Shown here in pieces: positions 1 to 12,600 of a stretch of DNA of 64,000 nt. Every line of letters begins with the position of its first letter. The first letter of the stretch is position 1. Source of the stretch: Beroe forskalii (Eukaryota; Ctenophora; Nuda; Beroida; Beroidae); NCBI GenBank assembly GCA_011033025.1, contig WFMF01000189.1, positions 124,001 through 188,000 of the forward strand, given 5' to 3'. Below the pieces are notes generated by a model that did no database searches, had not been told where the DNA came from, and saw only the letters and a program-made list of their open reading frames with translations. The position numbers were made by a program, and so were the translations under genes.

Positions 1-470
1 GACGTCTTCTGTTCGGGCTATTGGGGCAAGTTGGGGAGCGACTGCTTCACGATGAGGGGCGTGCTATGGGACACTGTCACTGATACGCCCTACGATTGTT
101 AGAGTAATAAAACAGAAAAACATTTATTAAACAACAACAAACTGTCTAACAAAGCTTAGTCGTTAGGACGTTAGATTTTCTTGTTAAAAGCTTTTTCTGA
201 GACCGGGGTCAAGCTCTACTTTGATGGCGGAAGAACAGACTGAACATTTTAATGAATTCTTTCTAGTATCTTCTGTCTTTAAGTTATATGATTTGTTCTT
301 ATCGCTTTATCGTTAGTTCTGGTAATTTATTATCCCAATTCTTCAGAGTTTATGCTTGTCTTACTTGTTACCCTTCTAACCTCATGTATATCGTAAACTC
401 CCCTAACTCCTAAACCACTTCCCAACCCTCCTGCCCATAATATTATTTTCCTTAACTCCCCCTAACACAG

Positions 471-614
471 CGCACCCTGCTGATCGTGTCAGCTTGCTGC
501 GCATCCTTCTACTTCCTAGTCCTCTTCTATCTCATGGTCCGGGCTGTGGTCAGTATGAGCAGGAAGCGGGCTAGTCTCGGCAACGTCGGACGGGTGCGAC
601 AACTCTACTACGAG
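471..614 (+). CDS. WLS: WLS exon: TM segment plus cytosolic loop
   Basis: The acceptor is a pyrimidine-rich tract ending ACACAG, and the donor is GAG|GTGAGT. The exon has 48 codons and starts and ends in phase 0. It encodes a hydrophobic stretch (LLIVSACCASFYFLVLFYLMV) followed by the basic loop SMSRKRASLGNVGRVRQLYYE, matching the human loop ending MSKVRRLHYE. The upstream exon is not in the window. Confidence 0.92.
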
Positions 615-3600
615 GTGAGTTATATTGGAGACACAGAAGCTTATGTGTGCAGATCGCTCGATACGGAGCGCTCGATAACTTTTTAGATACTAACATTTGC
701 GCGCACGATTCTTTAGTACAGTAACTTACTGTATATTATTACTTTATAAGGGTTGCGTTAGTATGTAAGGTTATCGAGCATTCCGTATCGAGCGATCTGC
801 ACAAATATGCGATATCAGCAAACATGTCGGGTTTGGGTTACTCGAAAATGCATTATGCTACACTGCGTAATTAAACTTAGTATGTAACAAATAAAGTAAC
901 TAATAAAGCTTAGTAAGTAACTAATAAGTAATAATAAGTTTAATGGGTGGTGGAGTATTGTTCCTGATGTTCCTCACTGAATGTTGAAAATTGCATCGCT
1001 CATGTTAAAGATTCAATTGTATCCTTGCATCGACCGGGACTGCTTTTTCAACCCTTCCCGGGACCAGTGAATGATACTAGTAAATTAATAATTATAACCA
1101 ATGTCCAATTTTATTATTCATTAGAGAAATATTCAATTCAATAATAATATAATAGATCACCATTTATAATGTAAGTATGAAATCATTCATGAATGCAAAG
1201 TAATATCATAGAACGTCAGAAAATCCTTTAATTTAACTCTGTGCTGTAAACTGTCCGTGATACTAACTCCTCTTGTAAAAACCCCACCTCCACAAATACA
1301 ATTCGTAATGCCTGTCTTTTTGGTAATTCCTCTTTGTCGAATAGCTGTTAAAGTTCTTATACTCTCTACGTTTCGGGTTGTGAGTAACTTTAAAGTTTGG
1401 ACATAACACCACTTTCTTTCCTTCCGCACGGAGTCTCAGGAAGATATCCTGGTGTTCTTGGACTCTAAGTTCCTCGCTCCAGCCTCCGACAGCCAGGATA
1501 TCGGAGGTTTTAGCGAGGAATAAATTATGAGTCAGGTCACATCGCGAACAATCCGGAAAATTTATGACAGGTTCGGGGTTTTCTCCGCAAGCCTGGAGGG
1601 AAATCCACGTACAATATTTACAATGTCGCATTTTCTGGGGCCCAGGTGGCTCGCAAGTAAATGGGTTGAAATGAAAAATACCTTCGAAGTTTTCATCCCC
1701 GTTAGTTGTAGATTTCCCGCCAACTAGCGATGCGTCTGTTGTATCGAGTATTTCCACGAGGCGACTGATGTTCGTGTTGCTATCAAATACCGAATCGTCA
1801 TCAAAAAGTCCCGTATACTTGGTTTTAACCATCGCCACACCCATATTCCTGCCTTTTGCTATTCCCACATTTGACTCTTCACCGACTATGTAGGTTAACA
1901 GAGGTACACTCGTCAGGTTGGCAATTACTCCATCCTCATATCGAGTTTCAGCGTCATCCACTACTACCATCGGCAAGTACTTCCCCAGAGTTTTCTTGAT
2001 GCTCTCAGCGAGTTCCAGTACCAAAGGAGCACGGCCTCCCGTTTTTACGACAATAGTCACACACTCAGCCAGGTCCACGCACCGAGTGACTTGGTCGGGA
2101 GGCAGGATTACGACTGGTGGGGCACGGGTGTAGGCGAGTGCTGGCAACTTGCACCCACCTGGGTCTTCTGGTGGTTCATGGAGCAGTGCCCTGCGGTCCT
2201 GGAATGAAAAATTGGTCAAAAATAGGTGAATTTGGAATAAAATTATTTGCATATATTAAAAAAAATGATCTAACCCTTCAAAAATTTGGAAGCAGGAGTT
2301 GCATAGCTGCCAAGGGGAAAATTCTAAAAACGAATGAAAGTTTGATGAAAACTCATATAATCTATTCACTTATTCACAACAAAATGTGTTCTAATTATGA
2401 ACCCGCATTCATAATAAGTTCGAAGCCGAGGGGATATTTTAGAATTTGCTACCGAGGGGAGTTTCATGAAGGTAAGATTTAAACCAAACCAAAAATTTAG
2501 TTCATAATTTACATGGAAATAATTGGATCAGTTTCGTTGAATGTCAAGAAAATACCTTCAAGAATGCTTCTTCGTTTTGCAAAATCATCCGAGATAAGAT
2601 ATCATGACAGTTTGTCTGCGCCACTTTTTCTTCATTCGGTGTAACAATATCCTTACTAAGTGAGGCTATATCGCCTGGGAAATTCTCAGGAACAGCCGTG
2701 AGACACTGACCGGAGGTTGTATGGAGCATTGTGGTATTTGATACTTCAAAAAGGAGTGATCGTGTCCCGCATTCTCCTAACATGACCGCCCATTCTTGTG
2801 AGGGATCTTGGCAAGCGCACATGCCACTACCAACGTGCTTTAACCATCCTTGTTGCGTGTAGAGGAAACTTTGGGCTGCTCGGGGGTTGCACCAACCAGG
2901 AACAAGTCTCAGTGTATCGGTCGGAACTAAACAAAATCCTTTCCATTCGTTAATTAGACGGAATTCATCAGCCTTTTCTGTCTCATCGTCAGTCTTTTTG
3001 TATCATCTAACCGATTCTGAACGTTTTTTGGTGTGTGCTGTTCGTAAGATGATTTAATTGACATCAGAACATTGTGTGGATGGAATTTCTCTTGACGGAT
3101 GAGATTATATGTCAAAACTTGCCATCCGAAAATAAGGCAGGCGAGGACAGCAATCACTCGCACTGGTTTCCAGGTTAAATTCATATAAGAACAAGGTCTT
3201 TTTCCCTGATTTGGCGTGAAAAGTTTTGTGTGAGCTGCAGAAGATATCGAAAGCTGATTTACTCTTTGAAATATCGAAAATACCCGACAACTTAAACAAA
3301 TTTATTTTCCCAATTTATAGTCGAAATTCGAATTTTGACTAAAAAATAAGCCGACTATATTTTCTGAGGTTAAGGTTACACGGTGTAAGAGAAGAGTAAC
3401 ATGGAAAAGTGTGCAATAATACTAAAAAAATGCTTATAAGGGTGGAGTAATACGACAAAAAAAAACTCAAAATAACACGTCTTTATTCTACCGGTAAAAC
3501 CACACCACATGGTGAATAATATAATATAATAGTTGAACGTGTTTTGCATATTTCTGACACGTGTGTTATATACAGCTGTGGTTCGGGGATGATTGTGAAT

Positions 3601-6600
3601 AATATTCACCTTGGGGCTATGAGAGAGTCTTATTTTCCTTTTTCTTACCATAGGGATCAAGGTAGTCAATCTTAGGAGGGGGGCCCCCAACCAATTGTTA
3701 CTCCTAGAGTATCACCACCTGGTACCAGGTAAGAGGTTGCTAACAAGCCTAGTAGTGCAACCAGGTGGGTCCCAGTAGAACTCTCTGCAATTGAGAGTTG
3801 CCACCCACCCCGGAAGGGGATGTGGTGGTCCGTGGATATTGCACCAAAAAACCTTGGGGCTATAAATTACATACGGTTATAAAGAAGACGCGTGATAACT
3901 TGGCATGTGAATTAGCAAAGATCGATTTTATATAATACTCATGTAGTCAACAATTATTGACTACTTCAGAATAATGAACATTCAAATAAGTGATAAGCTT
4001 ATCGTACGCCTTCATTATAAGGCTCTCAAATCAAACAGAAAGCTTTGTGTCCAAGGCCACCATATACCACATTGCCACTCGAGCTATTGTTCTCTGCTAT
4101 ACATTTTATTTTCTCAGAACTTATGGACTTTATAAAACAAAAGTGTTTTTAGCCCCTCCTAGGTCAATAGCAGAACGTTGAAGAGTGATTAGTGAATTTA
4201 TATAATAATAAAAACATGAAAAAATACACTGGAAGACAGGTGAGCTGAAGTTCTACTATCATGGGCTATTGATTGATTGAAATGCGACAAATAAAAGATA
4301 GTTTTATTTGACCGATTCAAGGAATGATCCACAGAGAACCTTACTCGGCAAGCATTTCCTACCATAGGCTTCGCTTCTCAATTGCATTACTCCGAAATTC
4401 GGCAGTATCCAAGAAGCCCGACCACCATCGCGGAATTCCGCGCGGAATTCCGTGGTAAAATTCCGCGCGGAATTCCGCGCGGAATCGACAGCGGATTCAA
4501 GGGCGGAAAATTCTGCGCGGAATTTTACCACGGAATCGTGGTCGGAAGATTCTTGGAGCAAGCTACCTAAAAGGCGGAACTAGTGCTAAAATCGCAAATA
4601 GAAATTAAGCTGTATAATATACTAGGAGTGGGTAAATTTATTAATCAATATCAATACAAAATATAATCTGAATCAATGTGCTATCGACTACATAGGTAAA
4701 TTTATCAATCATTAAAATTTAAGTACGTGAATAAAGCTAAGTAAAGGCAACTTAAGCAGTGTCAAGGCAAAGAGAGTCAGAGCAAACAAAGGATCGCATA
4801 GCAGCATCAAAGAAATGATGTCTACAGATAGGATGGGTCTTGAACCGAGACTGCCCGAAATTCTACTATATCTATTCAAAAGTTAATCTTATCTTATCTT
4901 ACTATATAATGCGTGGTGTTAATATATATATATATATATATGTGGCGGACAGGCGTTAGCAAATTCAAGTAGGCAACGAAAGTATTCTTTAGTCGTGTTG
5001 CAAAAACTTTATAATAAATCAGAAAAATAATGAGAAATTTTTTCGGCCACCCTGAGGGGCGCGGGAGGCCACGCCCTTTTTTTCGCAAAAATTAAACTTT
5101 CGAATTTTTTCAAACTTCCTTCGCCATTGAGTTACTTATGATGAATAAAATATTTCGTCACCTTCAAATCAAAAGGTGATAACTCGAGTTATCACCTTTT
5201 CAAAAAAACCTTACCAAGTGATTTAGAATATCATTGCGCACCTGTGAGTGAAATTTTGAAGTGATTTGAGCAAAATCAGCAACAAAATTTTTTAAAAAGT
5301 TTTGTCAAAAGTTATAACCCGAGTTATTTCCTCCTAAAAATAATTTGAAATAATAAAATAAATTTCATAGGGCTATAACTCAACATATCACCTTTTGGTA
5401 AAAATTACAACAGTCCAAAATTCCGACAAAAGTTATAACTCCAGTTATAACCCTATTTTTGAAAGATTGTTTAATATTTCTAACGATTTTCAGGTTATAA
5501 CTTCAGTTATAACCCAGTTTGAAAGAAATTTTCACATATCTAGAGTTCTCAATTTGAAAATAAGAAATTGTAAGAATGTTTTAAGTACTTTAATGGGCCT
5601 TTGTTGTATTTTAAACAGTCTAATAGGACATCTAAGAATACCAATTTAGTATTTTCATTGTAGGTACTACCATGATATGGAAGTTCTTATGACTTGTGCT
5701 CTCGTGAGCATTGATCAGTATCGAGGTGAAATACTGACTTTTTCAGTGCCAACTCTTCACTCTTTGACAACTCGGTGTACGATCTAATTATGCAATTACC
5801 AAATTTCTTCATCATCATATATCACGAAACTGTACAACTGGAGCTCTGTCACGAAACATTTGGAGTGCACTTACGAACTATGTTACGAAGGAAATGCATG
5901 AAGTTACGAATGAAATGCATGGTGGCTCACACGAACTTAGTTTACGATCTTCTTATCTCAAAAGTTACGATCTTCTCAACTGAGTTACGAACTTCTATTT
6001 TTTGTCTTCGTAAGTCTCCCACGTGATCACTTTAATCGGCATATAATAAGTCACGTGACTCTTAAAGTCTTCGTAACTCCTACGATCTTCTTAAGTTAGT
6101 CCGTAACTCGGGTAAAAATCATAGAAGTTCGTAAGTGCACCTCAAGCTGTACTTACGAAGGTTTTATAGTTTGTAAATCCAGCAGAATTTGGTTTAGGTG
6201 CTAAATCAAGCAATCATCTCATGGATAATCAATGATATAATCAAATCATGAGATCATTTCCCCTTCCATGGCATTGGGGGAGAGGATGGTATTTGGCTGA
6301 ATGCAGATCTTATCTAAAATTAATGATTGCATCTCGAAAAGACAAATTTCCAGCATTTTGTATTCCAATTGCTCGTTTAGCACATGTCAATTGCTCAGTA
6401 TTTCAGAAGGTATTCATCGGCAAGGCAAGAATGTACGTAGAGGTAATTGTAGGTACCTATTATGGAAAGGGTAGTATTTTGCCTTGGAACAACCGAACAA
6501 ACATGATTGATCTTTGGACACATGGACTATGGCCATGGCCTACCGCCTATGGATCCTGCAGATTAAATTTGCGTAAAAACTAAGAACTGAAGAGGCAGTG

Positions 6601-9600
6601 AGGCGCAAACAGGAAGGTGCAATGCATTCCATGTTCAAACAATGTCTTATAATAACAAGCTATTGACCTGTATGTGCCTCTGCTCCTCCGGTGATCAGCG
6701 ATAGGGTATTTTTTCCATATTAGGCAGTGTGTATAGTGTACTTCATCTATATATGGTAGTCATTATCCAATCACGTGGGCTAGATAATTGAATCAATTTG
6801 TGGTAACCTTCTTCGTAAAATGCCGTTCGTGTGAGACACATTCATGGATTTCATTCGTAGAGTTACGAAGCAAAAGTTTCGTGTGAGTCACGAGTAGAAG
6901 TTCGTAACACTTAAGAAGTTCTTAAGTATTTACGAACTATGTTACGAAGATATTTCGTGACGGAGCTCCTGACTGTGACCTCCACATTCTACTATTCTAT
7001 AGTACTCCCTACGGTGAGGTTATAGTTTCATATAACATCATTTTCTCTCAAATAGGTAAAGGGTTTATCGTCCCAGTGTGAGTTTATGCATTAATCAGTG
7101 CAATAAAAAATCTAACAACGAGGCCAAAGGCCAAAATTTAATTGACACGATTAATGCATTAACTTTGGATGGTATACACTATTCATTAACCATGATCAGA
7201 ACCACAAATTCGACCAAAACCACATGATTTTGTGATGGTCAGTGTGTATTTTGTAAGAACGGTTAAATAAAAAATTGTCCTAATTCCTGTCCACACTTCA
7301 CAAACAAACAAAGCTATAAGTAAAACCAAAGCTATAAGTAAAATTTGATAGATGTAAATTGGTATGTTTCTTACAGATAAAAGGACAGTCTCAATAATCA
7401 ATAAAGCACGGAGTTTGCTTCAGACATGATATCATAAATTCAGATTGCGTTTAGTGCTTTAGTGATCCTACTTTCATAGTTTGAAGCAGGCACAACACCT
7501 CAATATGCTAGTATGGTACATTTTGCTCTTACTCTCAGTACTTCAACTTAATACAAATACAAAACCAAAAGGTAGTTTGGTGAACTCACACAAATAACAG
7601 CCACAAATGGAGTTGAAACTTTGGGATTTTGCAGGGTGCAAAATGATTGTGAACAGCACCTTGAAAACTTGAAGGGTTGAATAAAATTGAGGCTTTAGTT
7701 TTTTTTCGTAATACCACTAGAAAGGCACTAAAAATTGTGTTTTGATGTAAAAAGTTGACCGCTTTGTCTTAATTTAATAACCATGGCAAAATGTGTGCAC
7801 ATACACGCCTTACAAAATATTCATTATTTAGGAGAATGTTTACGATTAGTGTCGATTCAATTTAATTAATTAACATCAATTTGTATTTTCTCAGTGAGTA
7901 CGATGGTCATCTGATGCTGCCATTTCGTAATGATATCATTAAATTTCATGAAATTTTAAAAAATATCCCTGTGTTAGTTATTAAAAAAGATGGCGTTTTC
8001 AAATAACAAAATCATTTTTGAAATAATTCAAGAACATTTTGATATCTTGAAATGGACTTTAAGGTGATAACTCAATATAATGTATGATAATATTGCTGTT
8101 TTCTAGTATGAGAAAAGTAATTCAAAGGTTATAATTGGAGATATCACCTCTTCAAATTATTTTTGGAAGTTAAAGTTTCAACCAAAGGTGATAACTGGTA
8201 ATTTTCAGGTAATTAATTAATTATAATTAATTAGGTGGAAATCGGAAGGAGTGAAAACTTTATCTGATTATACTATAGTATGTAACACTATTCAGAAAAC
8301 CAAAAATTGAGATCATTTGACCATTAGTTTTGAAGTAAATCAGTTTTTTTCGATTATCTCAAAACTATACTTTTTGAGTTATCACCTTTTGATTTGAAGG
8401 TGACGATTTGAGAATTTTGTCCGAATTATTGGGTCACCCTGAGGGGCGTGGTAGGCCACGCCCTTTTTTTCGCTAAAATTAAACTTTCGAATTTTTTCAA
8501 AATTCCTTCGCCATCGAGTTCCTTATGATGATTTCTAATTTTGAGAATTTTGTCCGAATTATTGGGTCACCCTGAGGGGCGTGGGAGGCCACGCCCTTTT
8601 TTCCGCAAAAATCAAAGTTTCGAATTTTTTCAAAATTCCTTCGCTATGGAGTTACTTATGATGAGTAAAGGTTTTGAGAATATTGTCGGCAATATTGGGT
8701 TACCGTTGGGGGCGTGGGAAGCTTTTTTCGCAGAAATTAAAGTTTCGAATTTCCCCTCGAAACTCGCACGGTCAAATCATTGTCAAAGGGACATGTGGCC
8801 GTTAGCTCATGCGGCTGCCATCATTCGCCGTCCGTAGGACGGGAACCGACTAGTACTAATAACGGGTGATAACTAAAAATGGGTCTTTTTTGTAACGGTC
8901 ATTGCAGCCAAACCAAATTTTCATCATATTGTTGGTTTTCTGAGTAAGATAAGCCATTTTTAAATGTACTCCAAGAATTTCAGCTGTCTTAGTTGTTAGA
9001 GTTCAAAGTTATGATGCATTTTGTGAGGAAACTCCGAAAATTTTTTGTACACTTCTTGGTGCTAAAAGTTCCTTTTTGATTAGGAAATTGAGCACGTCAA
9101 ATATTTGGTTTTCACACTGACAAATTTTTCATGAGCATAGCTCAGCGATAAGTGTACTTTATCAACCCTCAAAATTTCAAAAAATTGCACTTTCGAAAAA
9201 ACTTGCATTTCCGAGATTTTCGTGATTTTATGCCTTGGAAGAATATTTCTTTTGTGCAATACAGACTCTTCAATACAACACATTCATCTGCACACTTGGG
9301 ACTACGACAGAAAACATACTAACATATACCAAGATGAAGTCCAGGGATGGGCCCGTGCTCTGACAAGTAGCTCTTCCGTTTTGGCTATTTTTCCCCAATT
9401 TTTTGTACAATTCAATGATGCCAGTTAGCCAAAAATTAATTTTCTTTTCGGAGCTGAAGCCAACATTTTTTCCTATCTTGAAAGCTTCATTTCGAAAAAC
9501 GTTCATTTTTCGGAAATTGAAACTATATTCTATATATATGGTCGTAACCCAATTTAACAAGTACACTCTCGATTTTGAACAATTTACTTAGGTGATAGTG

Positions 9601-12600
9601 TTAATTTGAATTAACTAATCATATATGCATGCTGGCTGAAGATGATTAGCACATGCTATTTGAAAGCTTCCAGAAAACAAAACTCGAGTCAATTACAGTG
9701 GCTGAGACAACCCAAGCAACAGTTGCATTCTACTAACTATAATGTTTACTATTGTACTAACTACTAACTATCATGTGTAAACTCCAGGGCGTCATATCGC
9801 GGTTCAAAGTGATGGTGCTGGGTACTGTGGTGTGTGGACTGCTGACCGTCATCATGTTTATTCTGGTGAACGTTAACGAGATGTACTACAAATGGGGCAG
9901 AGCCGAGAACACCCTAGAAATCAGTAGTGAGTGGGGGTAAAATATTATCATTATTATATGCTGCGGCGTGGCGTCATCTTACTACTTATAATTCTTCCTC
10001 ATAATTTAAATTAATAAATATATATCTGTCTGTCCGGTCTTCCTTATATATAGCCACAGACCTCTCTGACACCACTCAGTACCCAATCAAGCATACCGAT
10101 GATAGGAAGCATACCTGGTGACACCACCAGGACCCAGGTATATAGACATCACTTAGAGGAGTAGGCACACTACAGTAAGAACTACAGTACTACAATGTAC
10201 ATTGTACTGTACGAATTGCTGAAGCGAAAAATTGGTGAACGGTGGCCGGAGGTCACGGGTCCTGCTAGTAATAATAATGATTTAAACTTTTATATTATAG
10301 TGGCACATCAACTTAAGAACTTGCACAGCTGTGCCACGAAAACAATTCAACAAAGAAGGCTATGACAGTGCTTCATAATAATACCAATATTATACAGAAA
10401 AATAAGATTAAAACTAAAAAGCAGAAAGTTGATTGAGCATAAGCACTGTCATCAACTCATTACATCATGATATGATAATGACGTCCTCATACCCGCCTAT
10501 TTCTCGTGCGCGGAGGATTTTGAGCGGGAGAAACGTTAGCTGGAAAACATAAGAATAACCAGCTGCAAGTCAAATTAATGTATTAACGTATTAACTGCAA
10601 ACACGCAGCTCACTCGGCGCTGCTACCGTTATGATTGTTATCAGCATTAACTATCGACCGACATCTGCCACATTTTTATAAAAGCGATAAATCTGAAATA
10701 TCCTCTGTTATTCAAGTTATGCCCATTATCCATCTTGAGATCTCGAATTTGAAGTTAAGGAAACGTCAAAAATTTTCAAAAACTACATCACAGCATTTAA
10801 AAGAAGTTGCGTAATAGAAAGCACTCGCATAGAACTGATTATAATCTGCATGTGCGCAAATATCCAACTCCATAGCAACGTCACCTCCTTTCTCCCGTTT
10901 GCATTCGTCTCTCTTGATATTTTCTTGGCAAGCGCCTGCACAAACATAATTCACGTGCTCTTACCAAATTATATATAAGACTAGTTTTTTTTCGAAAAAA
11001 AATCGAAACAGATTTTATCATTACGTAATTATACTTCGTAAGAACGGCTCGCCCCTTCGGGGCTCGACATTATTACTCATCTTATAACTACACTAATAAA
11101 ATGTAAAAATATGTTGTGACGTGAGATTGCAAGAGACATTTCTTACGAGACAAATTTATAAGAGTATAAGGTACGAAATTTGGGGATTTTTCGTAAAAAA
11201 AAATATTTTCATTCCCCACAAATGACGTCATCATCATACCTATTACGTAAAAATGCGTAACATTCCGAAAAAATGTCCCAAAATTTTGTACTGTACCCCC
11301 AAAATTTGGATCCCTGGAATTATTGTTCCATGTAAATTAATATCGTAAGGTAGGGAATTGCAAGAAATTTGTTTTCAAGAGTACGACAATTAAGGTCCAA
11401 AAATCCAACATCATTGAAAATGAAAGTGCGACTTTTACCATCGGAGCTGCGACAACTCATCTAGGGTACGTCATTTCATCTAGGGTACAAGAATTCACTT
11501 TACACTGCAACAATTCACTTCAAGAGTTCAAGGTAAGCCAATTGACCACAAAACGCGACATTTCTCTTCAAAATCACAATTTCATTATAAGTAGAACACA
11601 GTAGAGGAAATTAGAGTAGATACAACATCATATTCCAATGCAGGGTAGGTTCAACATCATATTCCAATGCAGCACATAATTCCCAGTAACATTATCACGC
11701 CATTTACTCATGTTCATGCCATGTCATTAACCTCATGTAGGTTTGGGTAGGCTCGACTACCGGGAATTTGATTTGCCGGGAAATTTTCCAAAAAGCTGAA
11801 TTTTTCGAAAGCAGAAAGTAACATCCATGAATCCGTGGAGATGTTAACAAAATAACAATTATACAATTACTAGCAGGCCTGCAAATACACAGCTCACTCG
11901 GCGCTGCTACGCAGCACCTCGTTCGCAAATTACGAACCCTACAATTCAAATCAGCTAAATATTTTTTACCGCATCAAAAAATTCCAATCATATCACAAGT
12001 TATGAAGCACCGAAATCAAAACCGCGCATCACCATGGTAACACGTGTTCCCATAGTAAAGTAGTAACACGCGTTACCTTGGTTACACGTTTTACCATGGT
12101 TACACGCATCACCATGGTAACACGTGTTCCCATAGTAAAGTAGTTACACGCGTTACCATGGTTACACGTTTTACCATGGTTACACGTTTTACCATGGTTA
12201 CACGCATCACCATGGTAACACGTGTTCCCATAGTAAAGTAGAAACACGCGTTACCATGGTTACACGCTTTACCATGGTTTCACGCATCACCATGGTAACA
12301 CGTGTTCCCATAGTAAAGTAGTAACACGTGTTCCCATGGTTACACGTTTTACCATGGTTACACGCATCACCATGGTAACACGAGTTCCCATAGTAAAGTA
12401 GTAACACGTGTTCCCATGGTAACACGTATTGCCATGGTTACACGCATCACCATGGTAATGCATGTGACCATGATGACACGCGTTACCATGGTTACACACG
12501 TTACCATTGTAACGTATATACCCTCTCAGGCGGGTTTCTGGTGGGCATGTCCGCGCTCTGGAACCTCTACGTTCTCAACATTCTCTTCCTCTACGCTCCC

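Noticed and set aside
1-103. Possible earlier WLS exon (CSGYWGKLGSDCF resembles human AGYWKQVG)
   Set aside because: The resemblance covers only four residues, no good donor follows, and the frame ends in a stop.
3700-3860. tRNA-like or SINE head around CACCTGGTACCAGGT
   Set aside because: No A/B box pair at proper spacing and no cloverleaf could be drawn.
4889-4960. TCTTACTATATAATGCG as a third Helitron family 2 copy
   Set aside because: The 5' match is partial and no hairpin plus CTAG end was found downstream.
6248-6583. 111-codon open frame inside the inner TIR element
   Set aside because: No transposase motif or recognisable domain; length is within chance.
12029-12499. Overlapping Cys/His-rich open frames (CNHGKTCNHG type)
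   Set aside because: They are translations of the CCATGG minisatellite, not zinc-finger proteins.
12027-12520. CRISPR-like regular repeat
   Set aside because: Units are contiguous tandem palindromes without unique spacers, in a eukaryotic intron.
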